Shown piece after piece: positions 13,794 through 26,827 of a stretch of 64,000 nucleotides of DNA (positions are counted from its first letter, which is position 1; each line of letters starts with the position of its first letter). The position numbers were made by a program, and so were the translations under genes. Source of the stretch: Echiichthys vipera (lineage: Eukaryota > Chordata > Actinopteri > Perciformes > Trachinidae). The notes below the pieces were generated by a model. The model saw only the letters and a program-made list of their open reading frames with translations, was not told the origin of the DNA and made no database searches. The stretch lies in assembly GCA_963691815.1 (NCBI GenBank), contig OY829648.1, positions 23,373,123-23,437,122 on the forward strand, written 5' to 3'.

Positions 13794-14734
13794 ATGTGAG
13801 TTAGCTACTGTAAATTGGATGAAAGAAAAATTATTTTTGACAGCATAATTTACTTTTTGGGATGTAAATCAAACACTTGGCTGGAGCATGTTAGTTTTTT
13901 TTCTTGTAGTTAAAACAAAGGAAATAGTGAACATTGGAATATAACTCAAAACACCCCAAGATGTTTTGATTTTGATTAACTACAATATGACTGGACAGTA
14001 AGACCATGCTGAGATATCAAATTGTTGATAAATTGCTCAGTGCTTGTAGCCCAGTAGGACACCTTACAACATGTCTTTATCCATTACATGGAAAGATGAA
14101 TAGATGTTTTGTACACGTGCTTTGGAGCTGTGATTAAAACAACATGAATATCTGGGAACATTTCCTGTTGCAAACCTGAAAATAAAAAGATTTATCCAAG
14201 CAGTCTAGACGGAGATACCCCTGAGGTCATCATCATCATGACTTCCAGACTGTTTTGAGCTGACGGGCTCTGCTGGACACAGGACATCATGGAAACCCAA
14301 ACATTAAACTAGCCAAGACTGTGATTATGTCAGCTGTGATTACATTATGTAATAGGCTCTATAAAGACACTGAATAAATGCCCCCCAAAATAACTTCATC
14401 AAATCATTTCACTACTTTAAAACTGCCTTTTTAACTCAGAACTTTTGATATGAACACAATTTAGCTATTCATATCTACTAAGACTTGTTTGATGCTGAGC
14501 AAAAATAATTATTTCTGGCCCGCTTACTGGGTCTCTGCGCCCAGCCTCACGTGAGCCCAGCGCAGAAAGCTTATCATGTGAAGGCCCCTTAACGGACTGC
14601 CAATCTAGATAACCTGTTCTACCTCCAGGGCCACAGCCATCCCATAATGAAGTGTTTCATAGTAGCCTAATAGTTTGATATTTTAAAGCAGCACATCCTT
14701 ACGTCCATACCTAAATGACAGATAGGCAACACAA

Positions 14735-15130
14735 CTATTTGGTTAGGTTTAGGAAGAGATCATGGTGTGAGTGTTTTTTTTTCCGGATGTAAGTCAGTGT
14801 AACTCGTCCTGATTCCAACTTGTCAAATACTGCCATTTTCTCAGAACTCCTTGATGTCAGTTGTCAACGCACTGGGTAGCCTTGTGCATAAACCTGACAC
14901 ACTCCAGTGTGGTAGCTGTTTTAAACAAGGGAAACAGGTTAATGTTGTGAATTGAAACAAAAGTACTTGGTTAGGTTTAGGGTGGGGTTAAAACAATTGC
15001 CTTTGTAATGCAACTACAGTGACGGACGGGACAGGAACGGGACACAAACCGCAATCTTCTGGGTGAAAGTCCAGTGTTTGTTTGACCCATGCTCCACCCT
15101 GATGTCCTCTTTATGCCAACTTTGTCACTC
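14735..15130. repeat. GGTTAGGTTTAGG repeat family C, copy 1
   Basis: Carries GGTTAGGTTTAGG twice (about 14742 and 14971), then GGACAGGAACGGGACACAAA and TCTTCTGGGTGAAAGTCCAG. A diverged copy of the last part occurs at 15340-15410. Confidence 0.55.
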
Positions 15131-15239
15131 CCACTTCTGGAGCACTTGCTCTGAGCATCTAATATTGCTAAGAATGAGTTTACAGTTAAAAGCCTGACGC
15201 GTGCTCAAGGGTGCCTTCTATGTCAGTATCAAATGCAGA

Positions 15240-15430
15240 GGGCCGTGACAAAACAGCGGTATTTGACACCCTAAAAATGAGAAAGGGCTGGTCCGTGGCG
15301 TAGTTATGTCCATGGAGTGGTTGATTAACCTACAAAAAGTGGGACCTTTGGTTTCACATGGGACACGAACACCAGTCTCATGGGTAAAAGTCTACCCCGA
15401 TCTCCTCCTTAGTTTGGCGTTTGGTATGCT
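15240..15430. repeat. GGTTAGGTTTAGG repeat family C, copy 2 (partial)
   Basis: CACATGGGACACGAACACCA and TCATGGGTAAAAGTCTACCC correspond to GGGACACAAACCGCAATC and CTGGGTGAAAGTCCAG of copy 1, about 320 bases upstream. The open frame across it is not a gene. Confidence 0.5.
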
Positions 15431-16775
15431 ATGTCATCTTGGTAAGTATGCTTATTTGCTCTCTTGCTCAAAGTCAGATGAGAAGATCGGATCAATCTTC
15501 TCATCTTATTTTCGACAAGAAGCCAGATAAGCATATTTAGATGTCAAAGTTTTCCTTTAAGTCTACGGTTAGCAGAATGATCAACCGCTAACAGAAGTGC
15601 ACTAACTGAAGGTAAAACATGCCAATCACCACCATTGTGAGTTATGAAATTTTCACTCAATCAAACAATTCATTCACAATCACATATATTGTAGACGACA
15701 AAATCATCAAGCTCGGAAATCCCATCTCTTCACAGAATAAAAGAGACATACATGAACTAAAAGCAAAACAACATGAAGTCAGTGACAGAGTCCAAAAGTG
15801 AATTAAATGGAAAGAAGCCTCTTTGTTGATCGAGACAGTAATCGAGTTAAAGATCTGTGAACAATTTCTTCTAAATGACTAGCCTATGGCGTGCAAAAAA
15901 AAAGAAGAAACACTGGATGAAGGCATCAGCTATTATCTGTGCCCTGCATGTTCTGTGAAATGCCTGCTGGTGGATTTCCACACTGACTGCATTCTCCTCT
16001 GGACAACACTGAGGAAAATGAATGCTAAATGGTAGGGAATGCAACTAAATGAAACAAGATGGCTCTCTGTAAAGTTGTTATGTGATGCCATACTTTTCAC
16101 GATTGTCACCATTTTTCTTATCATTTTCATTTCCTGTGTGTATTGTGTGTGTTTCAGAGCTAATTAACCAGGCTATCATTTCAGAGACTTTCGGCTGCTT
16201 GTCAACTCTAATTCCTCTGCATTTATTTACAGCATAGAGACAAGGACACTTGATCTTCCCCTTTCACAGGGCTATATCTGTATAAGCCCTTGTGTTCGCC
16301 TGTTTTTTTCTTGAACAAAAATGGCTCCAGTGCCAAGACAAATGAGGCCAGCATTGGAGGCAAGAGTCCAGAAATAGGTAAAACAAAGCAGGAAACTGGT
16401 AAGTATTCCCTTTAGGGGGGAAGAGATTTAATCTTTTCAGCACCTTGGTCTATTTCAACAGTCCTGCTATTTAAACTTGTATTCAGTTCTGATTTGAGTG
16501 CAGGTAGCAAGACTAAAGGAGTGCCTGGTCAGAGAGATTTGTTGTTTAATCATTAAATGAGTGTGAGATTTGATACAGCAGCTAAAATACTTACATCTAG
16601 CCCATCACATAACTGTTGTACAGTAGTTTACTGAGCTGTGAGATTTGAACTGTGCAGTAACACAGGTGCTGGACCATGTCTTCTCACAACAGGGAGTGAC
16701 TGACTGGCTGCTCTGAGTTCTTCCTGTAAATGTCCAACAGAGGGACCCTGTGAATCTCCTGACCAAACAGAAGTT

Positions 16776-16792
16776 TGTGTGTGTGTCTGTGT

Positions 16793-16879
<87 letters not shown>

Positions 16880-16893
16880 TGTGTGTGTGTGTG
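16776..16893. repeat. (GT)n microsatellite
   Basis: About 58 GT units with CT variants near both ends. Confidence 0.98.
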
Positions 16894-17079
16894 ATTGACC
16901 TCTGTCCTTTTGGAGCCTTTCAGTACAGTCCCCAGAAGCTCAAGCATAAAAATCTTCAGTTTAAATCATGGATGGGAAATAAGAGAGACTTTCACGTAAA
17001 GGTCTGAACTTCCTTGCCCCTTATACTTATTGTTTGAGTGTCAAATACTCTCTAAAGGCATAAAAGAGAGTATTTGTTT

Positions 17080-17790
17080 GTTTAAAATTCCCTCCACTCA
17101 AAAAGTGTTTTTCTTCTGTTTCTGTCCTCTAAAATGTCATGACATTGATTATAGTGACTTGTATCCGAGCAAATTGTGTCACTTGAGAGGTGTTTTCACA
17201 TTCCTCTACTAAAGGACATGATGTCTGTGCACAAATTTGAGATTCAAACGTTTTCCGGGCAAGCTTCAGTTGGTAGGTCGCTAATCCATAAACCAATCAC
17301 TGTCTAATACGTGAAACACATACTTCTCATCTGAGTATGGGTCTGACTGACGCCGGGTTCAGGACTGTCAAATATGACATAGTTGCACGTCACTAACTTA
17401 AGCTCAATGGATGGGCAGCCCAGGCTCTGTGTCCCTCCATCCGACTAGGGGCTCTGTGAGTTTCACGCGCCATACTGTGAGTTAGCGATTTGCCCAAGGG
17501 GCTCCTGTCTGAAGCTGGCTCCAATATGTAGGCCTATGGCTGATTTTCTCCGATGTGTTTCGTCATCTTGATGGGCGGATTGCACACTTACCTTTCACCT
17601 CAGACCTACTCGTCAGCAACGTTGGAGAAAGGCAGAATGTAGTCTACAAACTGTAGCTAAAGAGTCTCAACCTAGCATGGGCAGGCAGCGTAGGGCGGGA
17701 TGAGGCCAAATGCAGAATTTCTCTGTTAGGGAAAAAGACTAGATGTGCTTTCATCCTCTTCTGGAGTGGGACTTTAGAGTTTGCACCAAA
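17080..17790. repeat. Dispersed repeat family A, copy 2
   Basis: Shares CATCTGAGTATGGGTCTGAC, CCATACTGTGAGTTAGCGAT, ATGTAGGCCTATGGCTGATT and TTCTGGAGTGGGACTTTAGA with copy 1. Its head (TCCACTCAAAAAGTGTTTTT, TTCTTCTGTTTCTGTCC) differs from copy 1 but matches copy 3 at 25325. Confidence 0.75.
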
Positions 17791-18851
17791 AATAGTATTA
17801 TCTTGAATTTACAAATAGTTTCCAATGGTGACCCAGTATCACAGCAAAAACACTCTCCTTAGAAACCATTCCGCCCATTCCTTCAAAGAGCATTAGCCAT
17901 TTGTTCAAATGCCTAAAACAGCCTATATTTAGCTTAACTTGACATGGACCTCTTGTGGTCATGTGATTTTTGATTGTTGGCTCTCAGAGGAAAAGTAGTG
18001 AGACATTTTTATAGAACAGCAAAACGAATTGTCTGTAATCGTGTCACTGAGCTTAATTAAATAGTTTTAGTACATAAACCTAACCAAAGCTTACAGCTAC
18101 ACTGATCAATATGTTTGTTTTACAATGAAAAAAAAACTGACTTCATTTGATGTGAAAGGGCTCACGAGCAGGACAAGGACAAACTTAAAGGGAATTCACA
18201 GTGTTTTAGTGTCTTTTAGCTCATTGTTTTGGTTTTCAACTTTACTGTTTTAACTTACCCTCGCCATTGAACACGTTTTCCGCTGCAGCAGGAAGCAACA
18301 AAAATGATCAGCTGAACCCACTCTACCCTACCTGCTCAGCCTCAAACAGCACAGAGACAAAGTTAGCGTCTAACTGATGAACATAATGGAGCTAAAGAGC
18401 AGGATGTACCATAAACAGATAAATGACTTGGATTAGACAGGTGTCAAGAATCACAACTCACAATAATGAATAATGATTAATATTGATCTGTGTCTGCTGT
18501 GTAATAGGCCACTCTTTGTGAACATGTTCTCTATTTTAACGTCATGAGGTGCTGCCCAAAGTTGCCAAAAGAGATTATGTAATGTAAAAGAATATATGAA
18601 TGAAAATAATCATATGAATTAGTATTTTAATGAATGAATGTTGGAAGGCAGTGACAAACAGTCTAAGCTGGTATTTATTTTAATGAACTTGCATGCATCA
18701 TCCACAGATCTGTATGTATCCGGACTCTGGGTTACCATTGTGTCTTTTGTGAATCATAGCTACAGCCACTATTCTCTGAGAGGAAGCATTTCAGAGACAC
18801 CTCTCAAGATAAAAGGTAGTTGGTGTTTTTGATGCTCAAAAAATAGATTTA

Positions 18852-18892
18852 TATTCAATTCAATTTCAATTCAATTCAATTCAATTTTATTT
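18852..18892 (-). repeat. (AATTG)n 3' tail of the L2-like element
   Basis: Pentameric ATTCA/CAATT repeats that read as ATTGA units on the minus strand, directly after an ATAAAAT string. L2/CR1-type elements end in short tandem repeats rather than poly(A), so this marks the insertion end. Confidence 0.8.
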
Positions 18893-19420
18893 ATAGTGCC
18901 AAATCATAACAAAAGTTATCTCAGGACACTTTACAGAGTAGGCATAGAACCAACAATTCCCCCCGTAGAGTACGGTGGCAACGAAAACCTTCCCTATAAC
19001 AGGCAGGAACGTCAAACAGCTCTGTGGAGGACGGCCATCTGTCTTGACCGGTTGGGGAGGAAGAAAAGGAGAGAGAAAGAGAGAAACACAAAGATAGACA
19101 GAAGACAGAGAGACTGACACACTTCCAGAGATGCAAGCAGCCAGCGAGTAACAGTAACTATAACAATATCTATAGTAATGTGAACATGACCCACATGTTA
19201 TGGCAGTCTGCATAGCAGAACAGCAGGAACACTTACATCCAAGGTGACAGAACATGAAAATGAAAATAATTATGACAAAATGATGAGTAGGGGCAATAGC
19301 AGCTACGATACAGCAAGACATACCACTGATGGTGTTTTTATGGCTACAAATTTTATAATTTATAAGACTAGTGACAGAATAAATGACTAATAGTTATTGA
19401 AGTAGCAGGAAGCGTCATAC

Positions 19421-19817
19421 AGGACCAGGGCAGCAGACACCACCAACATCAGCAGGGACCAGCATACAGGACCACGGCAGCAGGCACCACCACGATCAGC
19501 AGAGACCTACACACAGGACCACGGCAACAGGCATCACCAGCATCAGTAGAGACCAGCAGACACCACCAACATCAGCAGGGACCAGCATACAGGACCACGG
19601 CAGCAGGCACCACCACGATCAGCAGAGACCTACACACAGGACCACGGCAACAGGCATCACCAGCATCAGTAGAGACCAGCACACAGGACCACGGCAGCAG
19701 GCACCACCACCATCAGCAGGGACCTGATACACAGGACCAAGGCAGCAGGCACCACCACCATCAGCATAGATCCACAGGACCACGGCAGTAGGCACCACCA
19801 CCATCAGCAGAGACCTG
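19421..19817. repeat. 47-bp minisatellite in the LINE 3' region
   Basis: About eight copies of a roughly 47-bp unit containing AGGACCACGGCAGCAGGCAC and CACCACCATCAGCAGAGACC. A larger block is itself duplicated: the segment starting at 19468 recurs at 19591, giving a 123-bp higher-order period. It lies inside the untranslated tail of the L2-like element. Confidence 0.9.
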
Positions 19818-22800
19818 CGAGATGACAAAGCACAAACAACTCCGGGGAAGAAGTTGAATTAATAACATGCATTGATGAGACATGAGTGACATAGACAGAG
19901 AGGAGAGAAGGTCAGAGTATTAGGAAAAGTAATATCCCCTGGCAGACTAGGCTTATAGCAGCATCATTAAGCTGAACAAACGCAGCTTTAAGAATAACAA
20001 CAACAACATAGCTGAGGGCTCGTAAGCCGTAGCTGTAAGCTTTATCAAAAAGGAAAGTTTTAAGTTTACTCTTAAATATGGGGACAGTGTCTGCCTCCCG
20101 AATAACACTTAGGAACACATCAGAAAATTGCAGGTCATCCAGCTTTTTATTTACTTAATGCACATTTGAAGTTTATCTAACTGATCAGTGTCTTCTGGTT
20201 TGATCGATAAATATAATTGTGTATCATCAGCATAACAATGAAAATGTATGGAGTGCTTCCTTATGATATTTCCTAAGGGAAGCATATATAAGGAGAATAG
20301 AATCGGTCCAAGGACAGAACCCTGTGGGACTCCGTGACTAACTTTAGTGTGCATGGAGGATTTGTCGTTAACATGTACAAAGTGAGATCTGTCTGATAAA
20401 TAAGACTTAAACCAGCTCAGTGCGGTTCCTTTAATGCCAATTAGATGCTCCAGTCTCTGTAGCAGGATGTGATGGTCAATAGTGTCGAAGGCCTCACTAA
20501 GATCTAGTTAGACAAGCACAGAGACAAGTCCTTTGTCTCAAGCTATTAGAAGGTTGTTAGTAATTTTTATCAGTGCTGTCTCAGTGCTATGATTTGCTCT
20601 AAATCCTGACTGGAAGACCTCAAGTAACTCATTATTATGTAAAAAGTCGCACAACTGATTGGCGACTAATTTCTCAAGCATCTTAGAGAGAAAAGGAAGG
20701 TCAGATATAGGTCTATAGTTGGCTAGTACCTCAGGATCGAGACTGGGCTTTTTAAGAAGAGGTTTAATTACAACTACTTTAAAAGACTGTGGTACATAAC
20801 CTGCTGATAAAGACATGTTAATCATATCTAATACAGACAAGTAGAAGGCTTTGATGCTGAAATAGTACATGTTAATTTGTTAAGGTTGACTGTAGAAAAG
20901 CAGTCCAAGAATATATCAGGTCGTACAGTTTCTAAGGTTTCTGGGTTTGAAGAAAAATTGGTGCCAAGCGAGTTGATTTTGTCTCTAATAGTTATAATTT
21001 TGTCATTAAAGAAGGTGATGAAGTCGTTACTACTGAGGGTTATAGGAATACATGGCTCAATAGAGCTGTGGCTCTCTGTCAGCCTGGCTACAGTGCTGAA
21101 AAGAAATCTAGGATTGTTCTTATTCTCCTCTATCAAAGATGAGTAATAGGCTGCTGTGGCATCCTATTACTCATTTTATCAATCCTATTCCTTTAAAACC
21201 AAATACAGCAAGCATAAAGATGATAAAGCTTTACACCATGTTTCTTAAGAACAAGTGACATTGCAACCCCTTTTCAGAAATGCCAAAAAAGAAAACAAGA
21301 CAAAAAACAATGTTCAAATGTCAGAGAACGTGTGATGAGAGCACCAGTCATTTTTTTAACAGTTAAGGTCATCTGTAAACCTTCCGAGAATGTTGGTGTG
21401 AAAAGATGTTCCCCTTCTTTCAGTGTTGTTCTGTGCTAGACGTGTTGCTTCAAACAGTCCGGGTCAACAGGACACCGTCTGCACATAAGACCCAGGGTCA
21501 AACTGACACCTGCTGCCAAGAGGAGCAGTCGAATAACTGACAGGCGTTAACACCCCCGTAACTACACTGCTAAGCTGTGTTAAATACGCTGCACTGCGTT
21601 AGGGTGTGGTGCTGCCCGCTGCCCATACCTCACTGCATCGAAACCCCTCCGCAGACCTTGATTGGCACTCCCACCTTCAACTCCCCTGCTCCTCCTCGTC
21701 CCCATCCTCCTCATCTCATTTCACACTAAACAAAATCTCTGCAGGGTCCAATGGATGGAGCCCCCTCTCTCTTATCACCTCACAGTTGGAGCCACTGGCT
21801 GGGTTGATGAACTTTGCTGGAAGGAATCTGCAGGCTTCTCCACTTGAATGAGCAGAGCTAATGAGTCGTAAAATCCCACTGCCAGAGCTTCAGGGTTCAC
21901 CATGGGCATCTAGGGAACAAGGTAGTTTAAGCACGGGAGAGAGGCTGAGGTGTGTTTCATAGAGAGCGCTTTGCAGGTTGCTGAAGAAGTCGACCAAGCT
22001 TCTGTGGGTAAGGACTTTGGGAAATGAAATGTTAAAAGGGCTCCAAGGAGGAGAAGGCATAGGAGGAGAAGCGTGTGACTGATGGATGAAGCAGGGATTA
22101 CCCTGCTTTGATCTGTAAACCGTGTCTGTACCAGGGAGGCTGGGGGGACCTCAACCCTCAGCCAGGTGCACTCTGTTCATCAAGCTTCTGCCAACCCCCC
22201 ACCAAGCTGCCCCCAAGGTGTGAAATGTGCCCCCAATCCCTTTCCTGCACGCCCCGTCACACAGCAGACCTACAGCAGGACAGGGACTGGCACAGGAACA
22301 GACAGTACAGAGTGAACTCCTTCAGCTATTCTCATACTGCCAGTATCTGGCTGTTGCAGAACAGTAGAATTCATGTTTAAAAGAATAGTTTAGCTTTTCA
22401 TAAACACTGGAAGCACAGGGAACCAACTAGTCTGTCAAATCTCAACAACTAACAGGAGATACTGGTTTTTATACACAAGTTTGAAAACAGCAAATTGTGG
22501 TTTTAAGGGGTGCCGGATAATTGACTTTTCACTGTTTTGTGAATGAAGCATGTAACCATGTATGTTGTTCCTCTCAAGTATGTATTTTGTTATACATGTT
22601 GAGCAGCATTGCATTATATCCAGATAAAGTGGTAGAAACAATTGCCAAGCCCAAGCATAATAACCTGCAGGAGGGCCCGTGATTTTTCAAACACAGCTGT
22701 ACCCTTTTGTACAATACCTCACATGGTATTCGTACATGTACAGTAATTCCTTAGATTTGACAGTTGACTTCTGACTTGAGGACGTAAATTATTTTGCCAT

Positions 22801-24330
22801 TAGCTAGAAACAAATGAAAAAAAGCTTTGATGTTTCCATTGACAGACAGCTGTTTGATGAGAGCATATTTCTTCTGTAGGGTTCGTCCTTATGGATTATT
22901 AGCTTCAAACATGAAAAAACGATTGCAAATGCTTGAGGCAGTGTCTAATTCTCTTTGATAATGTGAAATCCAATGTCCAGCATATAGATAGAGGTGCTAC
23001 AGTGTGAGCTACAGTGGTGGAAGGGTTAGATTTTTTGGTGCATATTTATTCACTAACTGGCTTTCAACTCTTAAATCCCTGTCCTTCTCTCATGTCTGTA
23101 AAGATGATTGGCGGACAGAACTGACCGGGATCATTCGAATTATGCATTCGAAAAGTAGATGTTGCTGGACTCAGCTCAAAGCATTCTTCTGTGACATGTG
23201 CAGAACATGCAGACAGGGAGGCTTTTCTACGCAGTGACCAATCTGTTTTTCAGACTGGCTTGAATCTCATCCGTAAGATCATAGAAGTGCTCTTGCCTGT
23301 CTCTATTTATTTTTACGTCCCTTCAGGTCCTGTGCATGTCTCTTTCTTGTCTGTTATAAATAGACAATATGAGCTTTAGAAACTATTGGATGCAGGATGT
23401 TAGCAAATAAGTACGTTTTTTTGATTGAGTTAATATTTGCAGCTTGTGTTGAGTAGGGGCCAGTCATAAGCATGCAAAAAAGCATGCAAAAAAAAAATCA
23501 GGGTTGAATTTCTTTCAGTGTAGCTTTTGAGAAAACATCTTAAAAACTCATTTTAAAGAATATCTACATCTTGAAAAGAAAAAAACATGTTTTTGGGAGA
23601 ACTTGAGACCACACAATAGGACAACCACTAAGAGCTTTACAGGGAAAATGGATAGCCAAGTAGAAGAAGATGTTAATATGGACTGCAGACAGATCATCTG
23701 AAAATTGGAATGCATGGCACCAGCATAAGATAAAAGCATCCAAAAAAGACTTATATGTTAACAAGCTGTGAACGCAACTAAAAAGTTACATATTTGGGAC
23801 CCGCTGGTTTAGTTGTGGTTTGCTATATTTCCCCCCCCCCTTGCGTGTTTTAACAAAGTAACATGGAGACAATGAAAACCCATAACCAAACCAGGCAGTG
23901 TGGTTACCTCATCCCGTAATCATTTATCATTCTGACGTTTTGTCATAAACTATAGAGCGGTGCAGAAAAAAAAAAGACCTGGCACTCACAAACTCCCTGT
24001 CTACCTCTTAAATTTGGAGTTTCGTATGAATGGACTGCTCGGAGTAAAGTCAGAAAATCAAGGTGTGTGTGTGTTGTCTGTATGGGCATGTTGTGGAGGT
24101 TGTAGAGGAGAGAGAGCGGTGAAAATCAAAGCATCAGGAAGGGCAGGGGGTTGAGTGTGCTGTGTGTGCTTAGCCCACAGCCATCCACACTGCAGGATAC
24201 CGTGGAACATGTGATGGGGATGATCACCCCCCTCATATGCACCCCTGCCCACACCACATCCCACCCCACTCGCCCGCAAACTGTCCTTTTGACCCAGATC
24301 TCCCACACCTTCTCCCAGCAAACAACTCAT

Positions 24331-24480
<150 letters not shown>

Positions 24481-24841
24481 TGCCACATCACTTGGATCCC
24501 GTTCTGGCCTCCAGCCACGAGCCACGACAGGCCACGGTGCAAACAGAGCCTCGAGTAATAGTAGTGAGATAGTAATGAGCCAAAGAATGCCACCTCTCAG
24601 GTTTGAGTGTTAAGTGACCAAAGAAAACACAGTGGAGGAGGGTTTGTGTGCATGTGTCTGTGTGGTATGAAAAGGCTGTGGATGTTAAAATACAGAACAG
24701 AAGTGAAGTAAAGAAATCAAGAGAAGAAGAGAAGAGGAACGACATAAAGGGTAGACAACAAACATTTTGAAAAATTAAGATGAAGTGAGGTTGTGAATAT
24801 GCAAATAATGCTAATGCATGTACATGAACCACAGACATACA

Positions 24842-24946
<105 letters not shown>

Positions 24947-25324
24947 CATGTTTCAACATGAATGCCGTCTCTCAGCTGAGTCTCTTTCCATCTCAAAAGA
25001 GGGAAAAAAGACCAGTCATGACAACACATGTTATTTCCACCTAAGCCGTTTTCCAGTTAATCGTAACGCTGTTGGATTCAAATGGAGAAAGAGATGGAAA
25101 AAAAGATAAAATCAGTGATGACAGATATATGCTGGAAGAGAAGGTGATGTGAATATGTGATTTCCACAGGTGTTGCTTTGAAAGTTGAGGTTTTTCTATT
25201 TTTTTCAGTAGCAGAACAGATTAGATAAGTTGCATACGACTATCAATGAAATAGTAAAGAAAATCAATTAAATGCCAAAGTTATGACTATTATTTTTCAA
25301 CTGATACCTAATTACATTTATTTA

Positions 25325-25660
25325 AAGTCCCCCTCAGCTAAAAAAATGTTTTTTCTTCTGTTTATGTCCCCTAAGATGTCATATTGTCACATGTCTCTAC
25401 TGAAGGGGATGTCTTTGTAATTGGAATGTCACAAATGTTAAACCAATCGCTCTACACAAAAGCCAGCAAAGAAACTTGTAACCTCAAGTGCTGAGCCAAC
25501 TTTCCATACCATCCAGGTTGCCAAAACTACAGGCCTGGTTGCAGCCTGCAAGCTGCGGACCTCCATGGGCAGGCAGCCTGGGCCCCGCAAACTCCGCAAG
25601 ATGACTCCTAATTTGAACATCAAGCCCTTAAGGGTCTACTTACTTACCATTTGTCATTAG
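25325..25660. repeat. Dispersed repeat family A, copy 3 (partial)
   Basis: The head AAAGTCCCCCTCAGC and TTCTTCTGTTTATGTCCCC matches copy 2, and CTCCATGGGCAGGCAGCCTG matches copy 1. The remainder is diverged or deleted. Confidence 0.6.
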
Positions 25661-25881
25661 TCAAACCATGAGGTAAAGAGGCGGATATCAAACACAGTCT
25701 AGCTGGTGTAGTGATAAAAGACTAAAAAGTACAGTTTCTTTACACAACAACATTATGTATCTACTGTTTTCAATATTCATTCTACTACATTTCATACCTC
25801 ACATGTCCTGTCTTGTTATCTGAATGTTGTAAACTCATTTCATGTTTTCATATAGATAATTGAGATTTTCATGTCTTTTCT

Positions 25882-26143
25882 TGAGCTGATCCCAGCTGAC
25901 ATCAGGCGTGAGGCGGGGTACACCGGACAGGACGCCAGTCTATCGCAGGGCACATAGAGACAAATAGAGACAGACAACCAGTCACACTCACATTCACATG
26001 GGCAACGGGCAATTTAGAGTCAGGAAGCGGGGCGCAGACACGGGGAGAACATGCAAGCTCCTCACAGAAGGGACCCCAGCCCGAATTCGAACCAGCAACC
26101 CTCTTGCTGTGAGGTGACAGTCCTAACAACCACACCACAAAGG
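25882..26143 (-). mobile_element. tRNA-like SINE-type repeat, copy 1
   Basis: Read on the minus strand, it starts with a tRNA-like head (TGTGGTTGTTAGGACTGTC as A-box region, GGTTCGAATTC as B box) and continues with CATGTTCTCCCCGTGTCTGC, CTCTAAATTGCCCGT and GATAGACTGGCGTCCTGTCC. Copy 2 at 45289-45581 shares the same order of blocks. Confidence 0.7.
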
Positions 26144-26763
26144 TCTTCATCAGGATGACTTCATCAATACAAGCAGATTAACATGAAAAGACTGAAAACA
26201 TTATAGGGAATTCCTCACCCTTACAAATGATGATATGCAGATAAAAAAGTAGACAAAAGTCTTCTCTTCAGCAAACAGCTGGATTGTGCCAAAAGGGGGC
26301 TGCAACATTATATCAGAAAGATGTTGTTATCTATTGGTGAAAAAAAGAAGAAAATAAAAGAATAAAAAACTTGCATCTGGGTTTTATGAGCACACCAGTA
26401 AACCCATTTTTTTATTCTGCAGGTGTTGCTTGGAAACTTCATGATAAACTATGGGTTTAATTATCTAAAACTAAATGTCTTTTAGATGTTCTCCTTTTAA
26501 CTTATTACATATTTTTCATTTCACCTTTTATTTTTATGTTGTTTCTGTTCTGCTCTGAAGCACTTTGAGATAGTTGAATGTAATGTGCAATACAAATACA
26601 ATGTATTATTATTAGAAGTAGTAGTTGTAGTAGTAGTAGTAGTCCAAAATGCTCAGAATCATACAATGTGCCTTGCAGTGAGAGCACACAGGTGGTTCGA
26701 GAGGAAAAAGGCCCCAAATTTTTATGAGTATGCATTGCTCTCTTAATTGTAGAAAAGTTAAAA

Positions 26764-26827
<64 letters not shown>

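Larger units (their letters stand above)
13794..18851. other. Non-coding stretch between repeats
   Basis: Besides families A and C and the (GT)n at 16776-16893, there is no supported gene. The block 15940-16260 (with GCTAATTAACCAGGCTATC) is complex and non-repetitive. Confidence 0.55.
18852..21175 (-). mobile_element. L2-like non-LTR retrotransposon, 5'-truncated and broken
   Basis: Minus-strand reverse transcriptase fragments lie in order: SSLIEENKNNPRFLFSTVA (near 21130), ANYRPISDLPFLSKMLEKL, VFQSGFRANHSTETALIK, AFDTIDHHILLQRLEHL, VPQGSVLGPILFSLY and the catalytic FHCYADDTQLYL (YADD at about 20223-20234). These blocks are typical of the L2/Maui/Rex1 group. In-frame stops occur near 20537 and at 20508-20510, the frame changes near 20870, and a deletion near 20150 removes the region after YADD. 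A C-terminal IFKSKLKTFLFDKA block follows, then a long 3' region ending in an (ATTGA)n-type tail at 18852-18890. The element is dead. Confidence 0.85.

Noticed and set aside
18887..19321. 144-codon minus-strand frame
   Set aside because: It lies in the 3' untranslated tail of the L2-like element and has no recognisable domain.
19421..19817. Regularly spaced repeats that might suggest a CRISPR array
   Set aside because: The units are contiguous 47-bp tandem repeats with no unique spacers, in an animal genome and within a LINE tail.
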